In this document: positions 9,552 to 18,193 of the stretch, one piece after another | Position numbering within the stretch: position 1 is the stretch's first letter | How the letters are laid out: each line of letters begins with the position of its first letter | NCBI GenBank assembly: GCA_031460175.1 | Contig: JAVKGW010000009.1 | Location: 18,065 to 82,064 of the forward strand | Origin: Armatimonadota bacterium | GTDB taxonomy: Bacteria; Sysuimicrobiota; Sysuimicrobiia; Sysuimicrobiales; Sysuimicrobiaceae | DNA: 64,000 nt | Direction of reading: 5' to 3' | Made by a program: the position numbers and the translations under genes | Notes under the pieces: generated by a model | What the model saw: the letters and a program-made list of their open reading frames with translations, nothing else | Told to the model about the DNA's origin: nothing | Databases searched by the model: none

Positions 9552-10265
9552 ATGGCTCCCCTCCTGGAGGTCCGGGACCTGGAGGCCGCGTACGGGGATG
9601 TGCAGGTGTTGTGGGGGGTGAACTGGCGGGTGGAGCCCGGGGAGGTGGTGGCGGTGGTGGGACCGAACGGCGCGGGCAAGAGCACCACCCTCCGGGTCGT
9701 CGCGGGCCTCTTGCGGCCCCTGCGCGGGGAGGTGCGGTTCGAGGGGGAACGCCTGGATGGGAAGCCCGCGGAGGCGGTGGTGGATCGGGGCATCGCCATG
9801 GTTCCCGAGGGCCGCCGCCTCTTTGCCCACATGACGGTCCTGGAGAACCTGTGGATGGGCGGGTACGTGGCCCGGGCCCGCCCCCACCGGGCCCGGGCCC
9901 TGCAGGAAGTCTTCGACCTCTTCCCCATTCTCGCGGAGCGGCGGCACCAGCTCGCGGGAACCCTCTCCGGTGGTCAACAGCAGATGTTGGCCATCGCCCG
10001 GGCCCTCATGAGCCGGCCCCGGCTGCTGCTCCTGGATGAACCCTCTCTGGGGCTGGCTCCGCGCGTGGTGCAGCAGGTGTACGAGGCCGTGCACCGCATC
10101 GTCCGGGAGGGAGTCACCGTGGTGATCGTGGAGCAGAACGCGTTTCCGGTGCTGGAGCACGCCTCGCGAGGATACGTGATGGCGCAGGGGCGGGTGCTCG
10201 TGGAAGGAAGCGCTCGGACGCTTCTCGGGACGGAAGAGGTGCGGCGTTCCTACGTGGGGTCCTAG
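9552..10265 (+). CDS. livF: Branched-chain amino acid-type ABC transporter ATP-binding protein LivF
   Basis: The protein has 237 residues with Walker A GPNGAGKST, signature LSGGQQQM, Walker B LLLLDEPSLGLAP and the switch region VVIVEQN. All ATPase motifs are canonical, unlike those of the LivG partner four bases upstream. The C-terminal segment after the switch is short, as in LivF. It overlaps the permease start at TAGTG. Confidence 0.93.
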   Translation: MAPLLEVRDLEAAYGDVQVLWGVNWRVEPGEVVAVVGPNGAGKSTTLRVVAGLLRPLRGEVRFEGERLDGKPAEAVVDRGIAMVPEGRRLFAHMTVLENLWMGGYVARARPHRARALQEVFDLFPILAERRHQLAGTLSGGQQQMLAIARALMSRPRLLLLDEPSLGLAPRVVQQVYEAVHRIVREGVTVVIVEQNAFPVLEHASRGYVMAQGRVLVEGSARTLLGTEEVRRSYVGS

Positions 10266-11140
10266 TGGAGATCTGGCTGCAGAACCTCATCTTCGGAGCC
10301 CTGGTGGGCGGAGTGTACGGCCTTGCGGCGGTGGGGCTCGCCCTGGTGTTCGGCGTCCTGCGCATGCTGAATGTCTCCCATGGCGAGCTCATCATGCTGG
10401 GCGGGTACGCCACCTTCTGGGCCTTCTCCCTGTGGGGGGTGGATCCGTTCGCCTCCCTCCTGATCACGGGCCCCCTCCTGTTCGGGGTGGGCGTGGTGCT
10501 CTACCAGGCGCTGTTCGGCCGGTTGGTTCGAATTGAGGAGGAGGCGAAGGTTCAGCTATCCATTCTCATCGGATTCGGCCTCGCCCTGGTGCTCCACGCC
10601 CTCGCCATCTTCGCGTGGACCGCGGACGAGCGGGCCGTGACCACCGCCTACGCGGGGCGCGTGGTTTCCCTCGGACCCCTGGTGGTCCCCCTGACGCGTC
10701 TGGGAAGCCTCGGGGTGGCGTTTGCGACGTTGGGGGGGCTGCACCTCTTCCTGCAACGGACGGACCTGGGCCGGGCCATCCGGGCCACCGCGGAGGACTG
10801 GGAGGCAGCCAGCCTCATGGGAGTACCGGTGCGCCGCGTTTACCGGACCGCGTTCGCCCTGGGAAGCGCCCTCGCGGGGGTCGCGGGAGCCCTCGTCACG
10901 GTGTCGGACGCCATCAGTCCGGCCATCGGCTTGGGCTGGACCCTCAAGGCCCTCATCGTAGTGGTCCTGGCGGGCTTGGGGAGCATCTTCGGAACCTTCG
11001 TGGCGGGCGTCCTGCTAGGGATGGCGGAATCCGCGGCGGCCTTCGCCTTCGGGGGGGTGTTCCGGGAGGTGGTAGGGTTGGTGCTCTTCCTCGTGGTCCT
11101 CATCCTCCGGCCGCAGGGCCTGTTCGGGAGGGGCGGGTGA
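10265..11140 (+). CDS. livH: Branched-chain amino acid-type ABC transporter permease LivH
   Basis: The protein has 291 residues, almost entirely hydrophobic with about eight membrane segments. The GTG start at 10265 lies inside the LivF stop (TAGTG). LivH features include VYGLAAVGLALVFGVLRMLN followed by HGELIMLGGY near the N-terminus. A conserved cytoplasmic loop (DLGRAIRATAEDWEAASLMG) contacts the ATPases. It forms the membrane pore with LivM. Confidence 0.93.
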   Translation: MEIWLQNLIFGALVGGVYGLAAVGLALVFGVLRMLNVSHGELIMLGGYATFWAFSLWGVDPFASLLITGPLLFGVGVVLYQALFGRLVRIEEEAKVQLSILIGFGLALVLHALAIFAWTADERAVTTAYAGRVVSLGPLVVPLTRLGSLGVAFATLGGLHLFLQRTDLGRAIRATAEDWEAASLMGVPVRRVYRTAFALGSALAGVAGALVTVSDAISPAIGLGWTLKALIVVVLAGLGSIFGTFVAGVLLGMAESAAAFAFGGVFREVVGLVLFLVVLILRPQGLFGRGG

Positions 11141-12087
11141 AGCGGGCGGGAGCCGTGGTGGCCGGGGTCGGGCTCCTGGTCCTGCCCCTCGTGGTCCGGG
11201 AGGCCGCGGTGGTGAACTGGACCTTCCTCGTGCTCCTCTCCGTCGCCCTCGCCCAGTCCTGGAACCTCGTGGGGGGATTCGGAGGACAGGTTAACCTGGG
11301 GCTGGCTGCCTTCTTCGGGATCGGGGCCCTCCTCACCCGCTTCCTCTGGCTGGGCGGAGTCCCCGTCGTTGCGGCCCTGGCCGCGGGATGCGCGGGCAGC
11401 GTGCTGGCCGGCCTCCTCGTGGGAGCCCCCTCCCTCCGCCTCCGGGGACCGTACTTCGCCATCGGAACCCTGGCCATGGCGGAGATCCTGCGCATCGTGG
11501 TGGGCACCACTCTGCCGGAGGTCTCCGCGCTCCCCTCCCGGGCCATCGCCACATACCGCCTCCTCCCCCGCTACTACCTCGTCCTCCTCGTGGCGGCCGC
11601 GGTCACCCTGGCTGCCTGGTGGCTCTCCCGTGCCCGGTTCGGACTGGGGCTGGTGGCGGTGCGGGAAGACGAGCTCGTGGCGGAGAGCGTGGGGGTGGAC
11701 GCTTTCCGACATAAGCTCCTCGCCTTCCTGTTGAGCGCGGGATTCGCCGGGGCCGCGGGTGGTGCGTTCGGCTATTACCACCCCAGCTTCTACCCCCAGT
11801 TCGCCTTCAGTCCCGTGTGGACCTTCGACAGCATGCTCATGGTGTTCCTGGGAGGGATCGGGACCGTGTGGGGGCCCGTGGTGGGAGCCGCGTTCTTCGT
11901 AACCGTTCGGGAGATCCTGGCCCTGGGCCTCGCGGAGGTTCACGTGCTCGTGTTCGGACTTCTCTTCATCTTAGTGGTTCTGTTGCTCCCCGGGGGACTG
12001 GTGGAGATCGGCCGGAGCCTGCGCCGCTTCGTCCCCGCTCGGACGGCCCCGAAGCGGCGACCCGCGGATCTCGTGAGAGGGATTTAA
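11137..12087 (+). CDS. livM: Branched-chain amino acid-type ABC transporter permease LivM
   Basis: The protein has 316 residues. The GTG at 11137 overlaps the LivH stop (GTGA). Hydrophobic segments alternate with the LivM motif SWNLVGGFGGQVNLGLAAFF and the ATPase-coupling loop GLGLVAVREDELVAESVGVD. A basic C-terminal tail (RTAPKRRPAD) ends the protein. It is the last gene of the first liv cluster; 86 bp separate it from the second binding-protein gene. Confidence 0.93.
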   Translation: MKRAGAVVAGVGLLVLPLVVREAAVVNWTFLVLLSVALAQSWNLVGGFGGQVNLGLAAFFGIGALLTRFLWLGGVPVVAALAAGCAGSVLAGLLVGAPSLRLRGPYFAIGTLAMAEILRIVVGTTLPEVSALPSRAIATYRLLPRYYLVLLVAAAVTLAAWWLSRARFGLGLVAVREDELVAESVGVDAFRHKLLAFLLSAGFAGAAGGAFGYYHPSFYPQFAFSPVWTFDSMLMVFLGGIGTVWGPVVGAAFFVTVREILALGLAEVHVLVFGLLFILVVLLLPGGLVEIGRSLRRFVPARTAPKRRPADLVRGI

Positions 12088-12134
12088 TCCCGAAGGCCGG
12101 GCTGCGTTGTGGGGGCCCGCCGTTCGTGCTAGAG

Positions 12135-12140
12135 TACAAT
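12135..12140 (+). promoter_or_regulatory. Candidate -10 (TACAAT) before the second liv cluster
   Basis: TACAAT (5 of 6 matches) lies 34 bp upstream of the second binding-protein start, in an 86-bp gap that is one of the few in this long plus-strand run. There is no -35 match at 16-18 bp. The context CTAGAGTACAAT resembles CTAGTACAAT before hpf (45782). Low confidence. Confidence 0.3.
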
Positions 12141-12173
12141 TTGCGTGCGGATTTTACGGGAGGTGAGGGGGAA

Positions 12174-13370
12174 ATGCGGAACTTGAGGATTGCCGGAGCG
12201 GTGGTGATCCTTGGGTTGGTCGGGGTGCTGGCTGTGCCCACCGGTGGGCAGGTCCGGCCCCTGAAGGTGGCGGCCCTGACGGCCCTGAGTGGCCCGTTCG
12301 CCTTCTGGGGCGTGAACGTACGGGACGGGATGCGCATGGCGGTGGAGGAGCTGAACGCGGCGGGAGGAGTCCTGGGACGCCCTGTGGAGTTCGTCGAACG
12401 CGATGACCGCAACAGCCCCGCGGAGGCCATCAGCGCTTTCCGGTTCCTGGTGGAACGGGAAGGGATCGCGGCCGCGGGAGGGATGATCAGCAGCGACATC
12501 GGGGCCGCCCTCGCGCGGGAGGCAGAGTCCCTGCGGGTTCCCATCTTCCTCACCCGGGCGGGTGCGCACACCATCCTCCGGAAGAGCAGCCGCTATACCT
12601 TCCGGACGTGCCTGGTGGCCTCTCCCATGTACGTGCAGGCGTCCGCGGCCCTCATGCAGTTCTCCAAGTACACCCGGGTGGGGGCCATCATCGCGGACTA
12701 TGCGTGGGGGCGGTCCTACATGCAGTGGCTGGAACGCTACGTGCGCTCCATCCCGGGCATGCAGATCCAGATCGAGATCGCCCCCGTGGCCACCTCCGAC
12801 TTCACCCCCTACCTGCGGCGCCTGCAAGGGTTTAACCCCCAGTTCCTGGACATCGGCGGCCATCCGCCCGGCATCCCGGTGATCGTGCGGCAGGCCACGG
12901 AGTTGGGCATGCGCCAGCAGATGTTCGGGGCCCACAACCCGCCGGAGTGGATCGTGCAACGGGCTGGCGAGGCCCTCTATGGACGCTACGTGGACTACAC
13001 CTGCGCGGACTTCACCCACCCCACCTTCCGTCGGCTGGCGGAACGGTTCTACTCCACCTACCGGCGTTACTTTGACGACAACGCCTTCTCGGGCTATGCC
13101 ATCGTGAAGATGGTGGCGGACGCAGCCCGGAAGGCGAACTCCACGGATCCCCGCCGCATCGCGGACGTGATCCGGCGGGGCCGGTTCGTGCAGCCCGGAT
13201 ACGGTTGGCCCCTTTCCTTCACGGAGTGGGGCGAGATGAAGGAAGCGCGCCCCATCATGTTCACCATCCAGCGGGGGGATCCGCCGGGCGGGATCTGCCC
13301 GGGCTGCGGGTGGAAGCAGAAGTACGAGTTCCGGGTGCCGCAGCTGGAGCCGTATGTCCCCGAGGAGTGA
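12174..13370 (+). CDS. Branched-chain amino acid-type ABC transporter substrate-binding protein (second liv cluster)
   Basis: The protein has 398 residues. The start chosen is ATG 12174, behind GGGAGGTGAGGGGG and at the beginning of a signal peptide (MRNLRIAGAVVILGLVGVLA). The mature part has LKVAALTALSGPFAFWG, an AVEELNAAGGVLG segment and RDDRNSPAEA, typical of LivK/amide-binding proteins. Near the C-terminus GGICPGCGWKQK contains a CxxC pair, unusual for this family. It begins a second K-G-F-H-M set, so this is a paralogous importer rather than a repeat of identical DNA. Confidence 0.9.
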   Translation: MRNLRIAGAVVILGLVGVLAVPTGGQVRPLKVAALTALSGPFAFWGVNVRDGMRMAVEELNAAGGVLGRPVEFVERDDRNSPAEAISAFRFLVEREGIAAAGGMISSDIGAALAREAESLRVPIFLTRAGAHTILRKSSRYTFRTCLVASPMYVQASAALMQFSKYTRVGAIIADYAWGRSYMQWLERYVRSIPGMQIQIEIAPVATSDFTPYLRRLQGFNPQFLDIGGHPPGIPVIVRQATELGMRQQMFGAHNPPEWIVQRAGEALYGRYVDYTCADFTHPTFRRLAERFYSTYRRYFDDNAFSGYAIVKMVADAARKANSTDPRRIADVIRRGRFVQPGYGWPLSFTEWGEMKEARPIMFTIQRGDPPGGICPGCGWKQKYEFRVPQLEPYVPEE

Positions 13371-14124
13371 GGCCGCCTTCCTGCGATGCCGGGGGATCAC
13401 GAAGCGCTTCGGGGGCATGGTGGCCCTCCGGGATGTGACCTTCGACGTGGAGCGGGCCAGCCTCGTGGGATTGATCGGCCCCAACGGGGCCGGCAAGACC
13501 ACCCTCCTCAGCGTGATCAACGGGCTGTTGCGGCCGGAGGAGGGCGTGGTGGAACTGGAGGGCGAGCGGATCTCCGGGCTCCCCGCCCACGTGGTCACCC
13601 GTCGGGGCGTGGGCCGGGTGCTCCAGATCCCGCGGCTCTTTCCCCGCCTCACGGTGGAGGAGAACGTCTTAGTCGGTGCTCTCTTCGGCCGTCCCGGGAG
13701 GGTGTCTTGGCAGGAGGCGCAGAGGCGGACAGAGGAAGCGCTGAGCCTGGTGGGGATGGAGCGGAAGCGGGGAGAGGTGGTGGGGAAGCTCAACACGCAG
13801 GAGCGGCGACTGGTGGACTTGGCACGGGCCCTCGCGGCAGGCCCCCGACTGCTCCTGGTGGATGAGCTGATGAGCGGATTGAGCCCCGTGGAGATCGAGC
13901 AGTGCACCGCCCTGCTCCGGCGCATCCGGCAGGAGCTGGGGATGACCATCCTCTGGGTGGAGCATGTCATGGAGGCGGTCCTGGGGACCGTGGACCGGGT
14001 CATCGTCCTCGACCACGGCGCGGTCATCGCGGACGGCCCGCCCGCGCGGGTTGCTCAGGATCCCGTGGTGGTGGAGGCCTACCTGGGGGTTTCCATGCAC
14101 GAGCTGGAGGGGGCACGCGGGTAG
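13354..14124 (+). CDS. LivG-type ATP-binding protein (second liv cluster)
   Basis: The protein has 256 residues and the start overlaps the binding-protein end by 17 bp. It has Walker A GPNGAGKTT, Walker B LLLVDELMSGLSPVE and the switch region ILWVEHV. The signature is degenerate (LNTQERRLVDLARALA), and the usual DEP of Walker B reads DEL. Both this protein and the first LivG therefore have weak signatures, while their LivF partners are canonical. Confidence 0.9.
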   Translation: MSPRSEAAFLRCRGITKRFGGMVALRDVTFDVERASLVGLIGPNGAGKTTLLSVINGLLRPEEGVVELEGERISGLPAHVVTRRGVGRVLQIPRLFPRLTVEENVLVGALFGRPGRVSWQEAQRRTEEALSLVGMERKRGEVVGKLNTQERRLVDLARALAAGPRLLLVDELMSGLSPVEIEQCTALLRRIRQELGMTILWVEHVMEAVLGTVDRVIVLDHGAVIADGPPARVAQDPVVVEAYLGVSMHELEGARG

Positions 14125-14127
14125 CCC

Positions 14128-14865
14128 ATGCTGGAAGTCCGGAACCTCTGGGCAGGATACAACGGGATCACGGTCATCCGGGACATCAGCTTAGAGGTCC
14201 CCGGAGGGAATGCCACCGCGATCTTGGGGCCCAACGGGGCCGGCAAGACCACCCTCTTCCGAAGCATCGCAGGCCTGGTCCGGCCGCATCGGGGAACTGT
14301 GGTCTTCGAGGGATCCCCCATCCACGGGCTTCCCCCCCATGAGATCGCCCGCCGGGGCCTCGTGTACGTGCCCGCGGAGCGAGAGCTGTTCCCGCAGCTC
14401 ACGGTTCTGGAGAACCTGGAGCTGGGAGCCTACAGTTCTCCCGACGGGTTCCGGTCCCGGTTGCGGCGGGTGTTCGACCTGTTCCCCCGCCTGGCGGAGC
14501 GGCGGGGGCAACGGGCAGGGACCCTCAGCGGCGGGGAGCAGCAGATGCTGGCCATCGCCCGGGCCCTGATGGGGCGCCCGAAGCTCATGCTGCTGGACGA
14601 GCCCTCCACGGGGCTTGCCCCCCGTCTGGTGGCGGAGCTGTACCGGCAGCTGGCGGTGCTGCAGCGGGAGGGGGTGACCATCCTCCTCGCGGAGCAGCAG
14701 GTGCGGGCGGCCCTGGGGCTGTGCGAGCGGGTCTACGTCCTCCGGGATGGACGGGTGGTGTTCCAGGGGAGCGCGTCCGAGCTGTGGGGAAGGCCGGAGC
14801 TGCGCCGGGCGTACCTGGGAGAATTGCGCCGCGTGGAACCCGTGGGGGAAGCGAGGGACGGGTGA
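14128..14865 (+). CDS. LivF-type ATP-binding protein (second liv cluster)
   Basis: The protein has 245 residues with Walker A GPNGAGKTT, signature LSGGEQQM, Walker B LMLLDEPSTGLAP and the switch region ILLAEQQ. It starts 3 bp after LivG and ends in a GTGATG overlap with the permease. Expected to dimerise with the preceding ATPase. Confidence 0.92.
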   Translation: MLEVRNLWAGYNGITVIRDISLEVPGGNATAILGPNGAGKTTLFRSIAGLVRPHRGTVVFEGSPIHGLPPHEIARRGLVYVPAERELFPQLTVLENLELGAYSSPDGFRSRLRRVFDLFPRLAERRGQRAGTLSGGEQQMLAIARALMGRPKLMLLDEPSTGLAPRLVAELYRQLAVLQREGVTILLAEQQVRAALGLCERVYVLRDGRVVFQGSASELWGRPELRRAYLGELRRVEPVGEARDG

Positions 14866-15719
14866 TGGGCATCGTCCTGGACGGTCTCGTGCAGGGCTTG
14901 CAGCTGGCCCTCCTCAGCGTGGGCGTGGTGTTCGTGTACGGACTCGGAGGGGTGTTGAACCTGGCCCACGGGCAGGTGGCGGTGTCCGGCGGGCTTGTGG
15001 CCGCGCTCCTCATGCAGAACCGCCTGCCACCGGTTCTGGCCTGCGTGGCGGGGATCCTCTTTGCGGGGCTTGTAGCCCTCCTCCTGGATCAAACCCTTCT
15101 GCGGCAGGCATACGCACGTCGCGGGGAGGAACGCCTGCTTTTGGGAATCATCCTGACCCTGGGGCTCTCCTTCGCCCTGGACGGGCTCTTCACCTGGCGG
15201 TACCCGAACGTGGCCCTGACCCTGCAGATGGGCTCTCCTTATGTCCGCCTGGGAGGGCTCACGGTCCGGACGGGGAGCCTGGCGGTGGCGGCCCTCGCCC
15301 TGGCCGCCTTCCTCCTCCTTCTGGCGTTTCTGAAGACCACCTTCCTGGGCAAGGCCATCCGGTGCATCATCCAGAACGAGGTCGGGGCTTGGCTGTGTGG
15401 GGTGGACGTGCACCGGGCCCGGACCCTCACGGTGCTCCTCAGCGGGCTTCTGGCAGGGGTGGCGGCCGTCGCCCAGGGCTTCTTCTCGTACCTGGGCCCG
15501 GAGATGGGCACGGAATTCACCATCCTGGCCCTGATCGTGGCCGTGGTGGGCGGGGTGCGGAGCCTCACGGGAACTTTCCTGGCGAGTCTCATGCTGGGGC
15601 TGGTGAACGCTGCGCTCAGCTACACGGTGGGGACCTACATCACCTGGGTCGTGCTCCTGGCGGTGGCGGCTTGCACCCTGTTGATCCGGCCGGAAGGCCT
15701 GCTGGCGTACTGGCCATGA
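14865..15719 (+). CDS. LivH-type permease (second liv cluster)
   Basis: The protein has 284 residues and is strongly hydrophobic. ATG 14865 overlaps the ATPase stop. VYGLGGVLNLAHGQVAVSGG is the LivH N-terminal motif, and the coupling loop reads LGKAIRCIIQNEVGAWLCGV. The upstream extension of the frame is a shadow of the ATPase gene. It pairs with the LivM-type protein at 15716-16750. Confidence 0.92.
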   Translation: MGIVLDGLVQGLQLALLSVGVVFVYGLGGVLNLAHGQVAVSGGLVAALLMQNRLPPVLACVAGILFAGLVALLLDQTLLRQAYARRGEERLLLGIILTLGLSFALDGLFTWRYPNVALTLQMGSPYVRLGGLTVRTGSLAVAALALAAFLLLLAFLKTTFLGKAIRCIIQNEVGAWLCGVDVHRARTLTVLLSGLLAGVAAVAQGFFSYLGPEMGTEFTILALIVAVVGGVRSLTGTFLASLMLGLVNAALSYTVGTYITWVVLLAVAACTLLIRPEGLLAYWP

Positions 15720-16750
15720 GCGGACGCCGTCTCCTCACCCACGCCCTCCCCGTCTTGGGGGCGGGGATCGCCCTGGCGGCCGTCCCCCTCCTCGTGGGCG
15801 GAAGCCCGTACGGGCTTCGCATCACAAGCCTCATGCTGATCCTGGCCATCTACGCGGTGGCCTTCAACCTCCTGTTCGGACACACCCGGCAACTCTTCCT
15901 GTGCGTCGGGGCGCTCGCGGGGCTGGGGGCATATGCCTCCGTGATCCTGGTCCGGGACGTGAGGCTCTCCCCCCTCCTGGCCACGGCCCTGGCCACCGTG
16001 GGCGTCGGGTTGGTGGGAGGGTTTCTGAGCTATGTGGGGGTGCGTCGGGGGCTCGGGGTGCTGTTCGTGGGGATCATCACCGTGGCGGTCTCCCTCATCT
16101 TCCACAACCTCCTGCTCGGCCTGCGGCAGTATACGAACGGGGAGACAGGGCTCTCCACCCGGGGGCTCGGATTCGGGCTCGGGGAGACTCCGGAGCGCGC
16201 GTACTACGTGCTCCTTGCGGTGTTGGTCCTGTCCCTGGGAGGGTATCAGCTCCTCCTGCGCTCCCGGCACGGGCTGGCGTTCCGGGCCCTGGAGGACGAC
16301 GAGCTGAACGCGGAGCTTTCCGGCATCGACGTCACCCGGTACAAGGTCGGGACCGCGATCCTGGCCTCCGCCCTCATCGGGCTTGTGGGGGCTCTGTACG
16401 CGGACGTGAACGGGTTCATCAGCCCCTCCGTCTTCGCCGTGGGGCACGTGGACATCCCCGTGCTCATCGCCCTGCTGCTGGGCGGGATGGGGACCACCCT
16501 GGGCCCGGTGGTGGGAGCGGTGGTGTTCACCCTGGTGGACGAGCTCGTGCGTCCCTTCGGGCAGTTGACCGTCCTCACGTACGGCGTTCTCCTCATCGTC
16601 CTCTTCCTGATCTTCCGAGAGGGCGTGGTACCGATTGGCGTCCAGCTCTTCCTGCGGCTTGGTCGGGTCCTCTCCCGGAGACTGCTCCGGGAGGCGGAAG
16701 GTGTCCCGGAAGGGAGCATGGGGAGTTCGGAGTCCACACAGGGAGGATGA
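15716..16750 (+). CDS. LivM-type permease (second liv cluster)
   Basis: The protein has 344 residues and the ATG overlaps the LivH stop (ATGA). There are about nine hydrophobic segments; AVAFNLLFGHTRQLFLCVG corresponds to the LivM motif and RHGLAFRALEDDELNAELSG is the ATPase-coupling loop. The tail is about 30 residues longer than the first LivM, is charged and ends SSESTQGG. It closes the second liv cluster, 18 bp before the next gene. Confidence 0.92.
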   Translation: MSGRRLLTHALPVLGAGIALAAVPLLVGGSPYGLRITSLMLILAIYAVAFNLLFGHTRQLFLCVGALAGLGAYASVILVRDVRLSPLLATALATVGVGLVGGFLSYVGVRRGLGVLFVGIITVAVSLIFHNLLLGLRQYTNGETGLSTRGLGFGLGETPERAYYVLLAVLVLSLGGYQLLLRSRHGLAFRALEDDELNAELSGIDVTRYKVGTAILASALIGLVGALYADVNGFISPSVFAVGHVDIPVLIALLLGGMGTTLGPVVGAVVFTLVDELVRPFGQLTVLTYGVLLIVLFLIFREGVVPIGVQLFLRLGRVLSRRLLREAEGVPEGSMGSSESTQGG

Positions 16751-16768
16751 GGGAAAGGAGGCAAGGGG

Positions 16769-17197
16769 ATGCAGGAAGGACTTCCTCCTCGACGGATGGA
16801 CGAAGCAGAGATCCAACAGCTCCGATCGGTGTACGTGGACCTGATGGGGTTCGTCCCTCCTCGGATCCAGGCCCGTACGGATCTCCTCTCCCGGGTGGAT
16901 CCGGAAGGTCTGCGGCTGCAGGAAGCCCTGCGGCGCCACTTCATGTATCCCAAATGCTTCGACGTGAAGACGGCCCAGTTGATGCTGTTCGGAATGCTGC
17001 TCATGAATCTCCAGGACGCCGCGAAGTTGCACGCCATCGCCGCGCGTCGGGCGGGGGCCACGTGGGAGGAGCTGGCGGCGGTGGTGGGGCTTGCGTTCCT
17101 CTTCCGTGGGCTTTCCGCCGCCAACTACGGATCCCAGATCCTCATGGAGATCGCGCAGGCAGAGGCGCAGGAAGCGGAGCAAGCCGGTAGGAGGTGA
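16769..17197 (+). CDS. Carboxymuconolactone decarboxylase (CMD/AhpD) family protein
   Basis: This 142-residue helical protein has the CMD core ([20 protein letters not shown], then [19 protein letters not shown]). It lacks the CxxC of AhpD-type peroxidase partners, which argues against a redox role and for a decarboxylase/isomerase-like role. It sits 4 bp before the catechol 2,3-dioxygenase gene, so the two are co-transcribed. In aromatic operons CMD proteins act on ring-cleavage products; the exact reaction here is not readable. Confidence 0.8.
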   Translation: MQEGLPPRRMDEAEIQQLRSVYVDLMGFVPPRIQARTDLLSRVDPEGLRLQEALRRHFMYPKCFDVKTAQLMLFGMLLMNLQDAAKLHAIAARRAGATWEELAAVVGLAFLFRGLSAANYGSQILMEIAQAEAQEAEQAGRR

Positions 17198-17201
17198 GCG
17201 G

Positions 17202-18182
17202 ATGATCCAGCCCGTGGTGGCGCAGCTGTTGCACGTGGAACTCCTCACGCCCAAGCCGGAGGAGACCTACTGGTTCTTCCACGACCTTTTGGGCTTGGAG
17301 GAGACCACCCGTCACGGACGGTCCGTGTACTTACGGGCCTATGAGGACGCCTACCACCACACGTTGGTGATCACGGAGGGCCCTACCGCGGGGCTGGGAC
17401 ACATCGCGTGGCGGGCCCCGAGCCCTGAGGGGTTGCAGGCGGCCGTGGAGCGGCTGGAGCGGAGCGGCTACGGGCGCGGTTGGTCCGAGGGGGATCTGGG
17501 ACACGGGCCCGCATACCGGTTCACCACGCCGGAAGGCCACCCCATGGAGATCCTGTGGGAGGTGGAGTACTACCAGGTGCCCCCGGAGAAGCGCACGGCC
17601 CTGCGCAACCGACCCCAGAGGCGGCCCCTGCGGGGCGTCCCTGTGCGGCGGATCGACCACGTGAACCTCATGGCGAGCGCTGTCCCCCCCATGCGGGAGT
17701 TCTTCCAGGAGGTGCTGGGCTTCCGCCTGCGGGAGCAGAAGATCGGGGAAGGAGGAGTCGAGGTCGGTGCGTGGCTCAGCGTAAGCCCCTTGGTCCATGA
17801 GATCGCGGTGATGCGGGACGCCACGGGCCAGCGGGGCCGGTTCCACCACCTCGCCTACTGGTACGGATATCCCCAGCACCTCCTGGACATCGCGGACATC
17901 TTCAGCGACTATGGAGTCCGGATCGAGGCGGGACCTGCAAAACACGGGACCACCCAGGCCTACTTCCTGTACGTGTTCGAGCCTGGAGGAACCCGCATCG
18001 AGCTCTTCGGCGATACGGGATACCTGATCTTCGACCCGGATTGGAAGACGGTGGTGTGGGACGTCTCGAACGAAAGCGACCTGGAGAAGAGCAGCATCTG
18101 GTTCGGGGGGCGGCTGCCGGAGACCTTCTACACGTACGGCGTGCCGTCCATCCCGAGGGAGCCTGCGGGCGTGTCCCGGTGA
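17202..18182 (+). CDS. Catechol 2,3-dioxygenase-like extradiol ring-cleavage dioxygenase (VOC family)
   Basis: The protein has 326 residues with two VOC modules, the usual size for type I extradiol dioxygenases. In the C-terminal module the three Fe(II) ligand positions are all present: His in RIDHVNL, His in [10 protein letters not shown] and Glu in [12 protein letters not shown]. The family cleaves catechols next to the diol with O2 to give 2-hydroxymuconic semialdehyde. That is the substrate of the dehydrogenase at 3199-4656, so this enzyme probably feeds the minus-strand operon. The start at ATG 17202 follows GTAGGAGGTGAGCG. Ring substituents accepted are unknown. Confidence 0.88.
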   Translation: MIQPVVAQLLHVELLTPKPEETYWFFHDLLGLEETTRHGRSVYLRAYEDAYHHTLVITEGPTAGLGHIAWRAPSPEGLQAAVERLERSGYGRGWSEGDLGHGPAYRFTTPEGHPMEILWEVEYYQVPPEKRTALRNRPQRRPLRGVPVRRIDHVNLMASAVPPMREFFQEVLGFRLREQKIGEGGVEVGAWLSVSPLVHEIAVMRDATGQRGRFHHLAYWYGYPQHLLDIADIFSDYGVRIEAGPAKHGTTQAYFLYVFEPGGTRIELFGDTGYLIFDPDWKTVVWDVSNESDLEKSSIWFGGRLPETFYTYGVPSIPREPAGVSR

Positions 18183-18193
18183 GGGGGGATGCC

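Noticed and set aside
12129..14027. 632-codon minus-strand frame
   Set aside because: Shadow of the second liv binding protein and LivG genes; no ribosome site and no recognisable domain.
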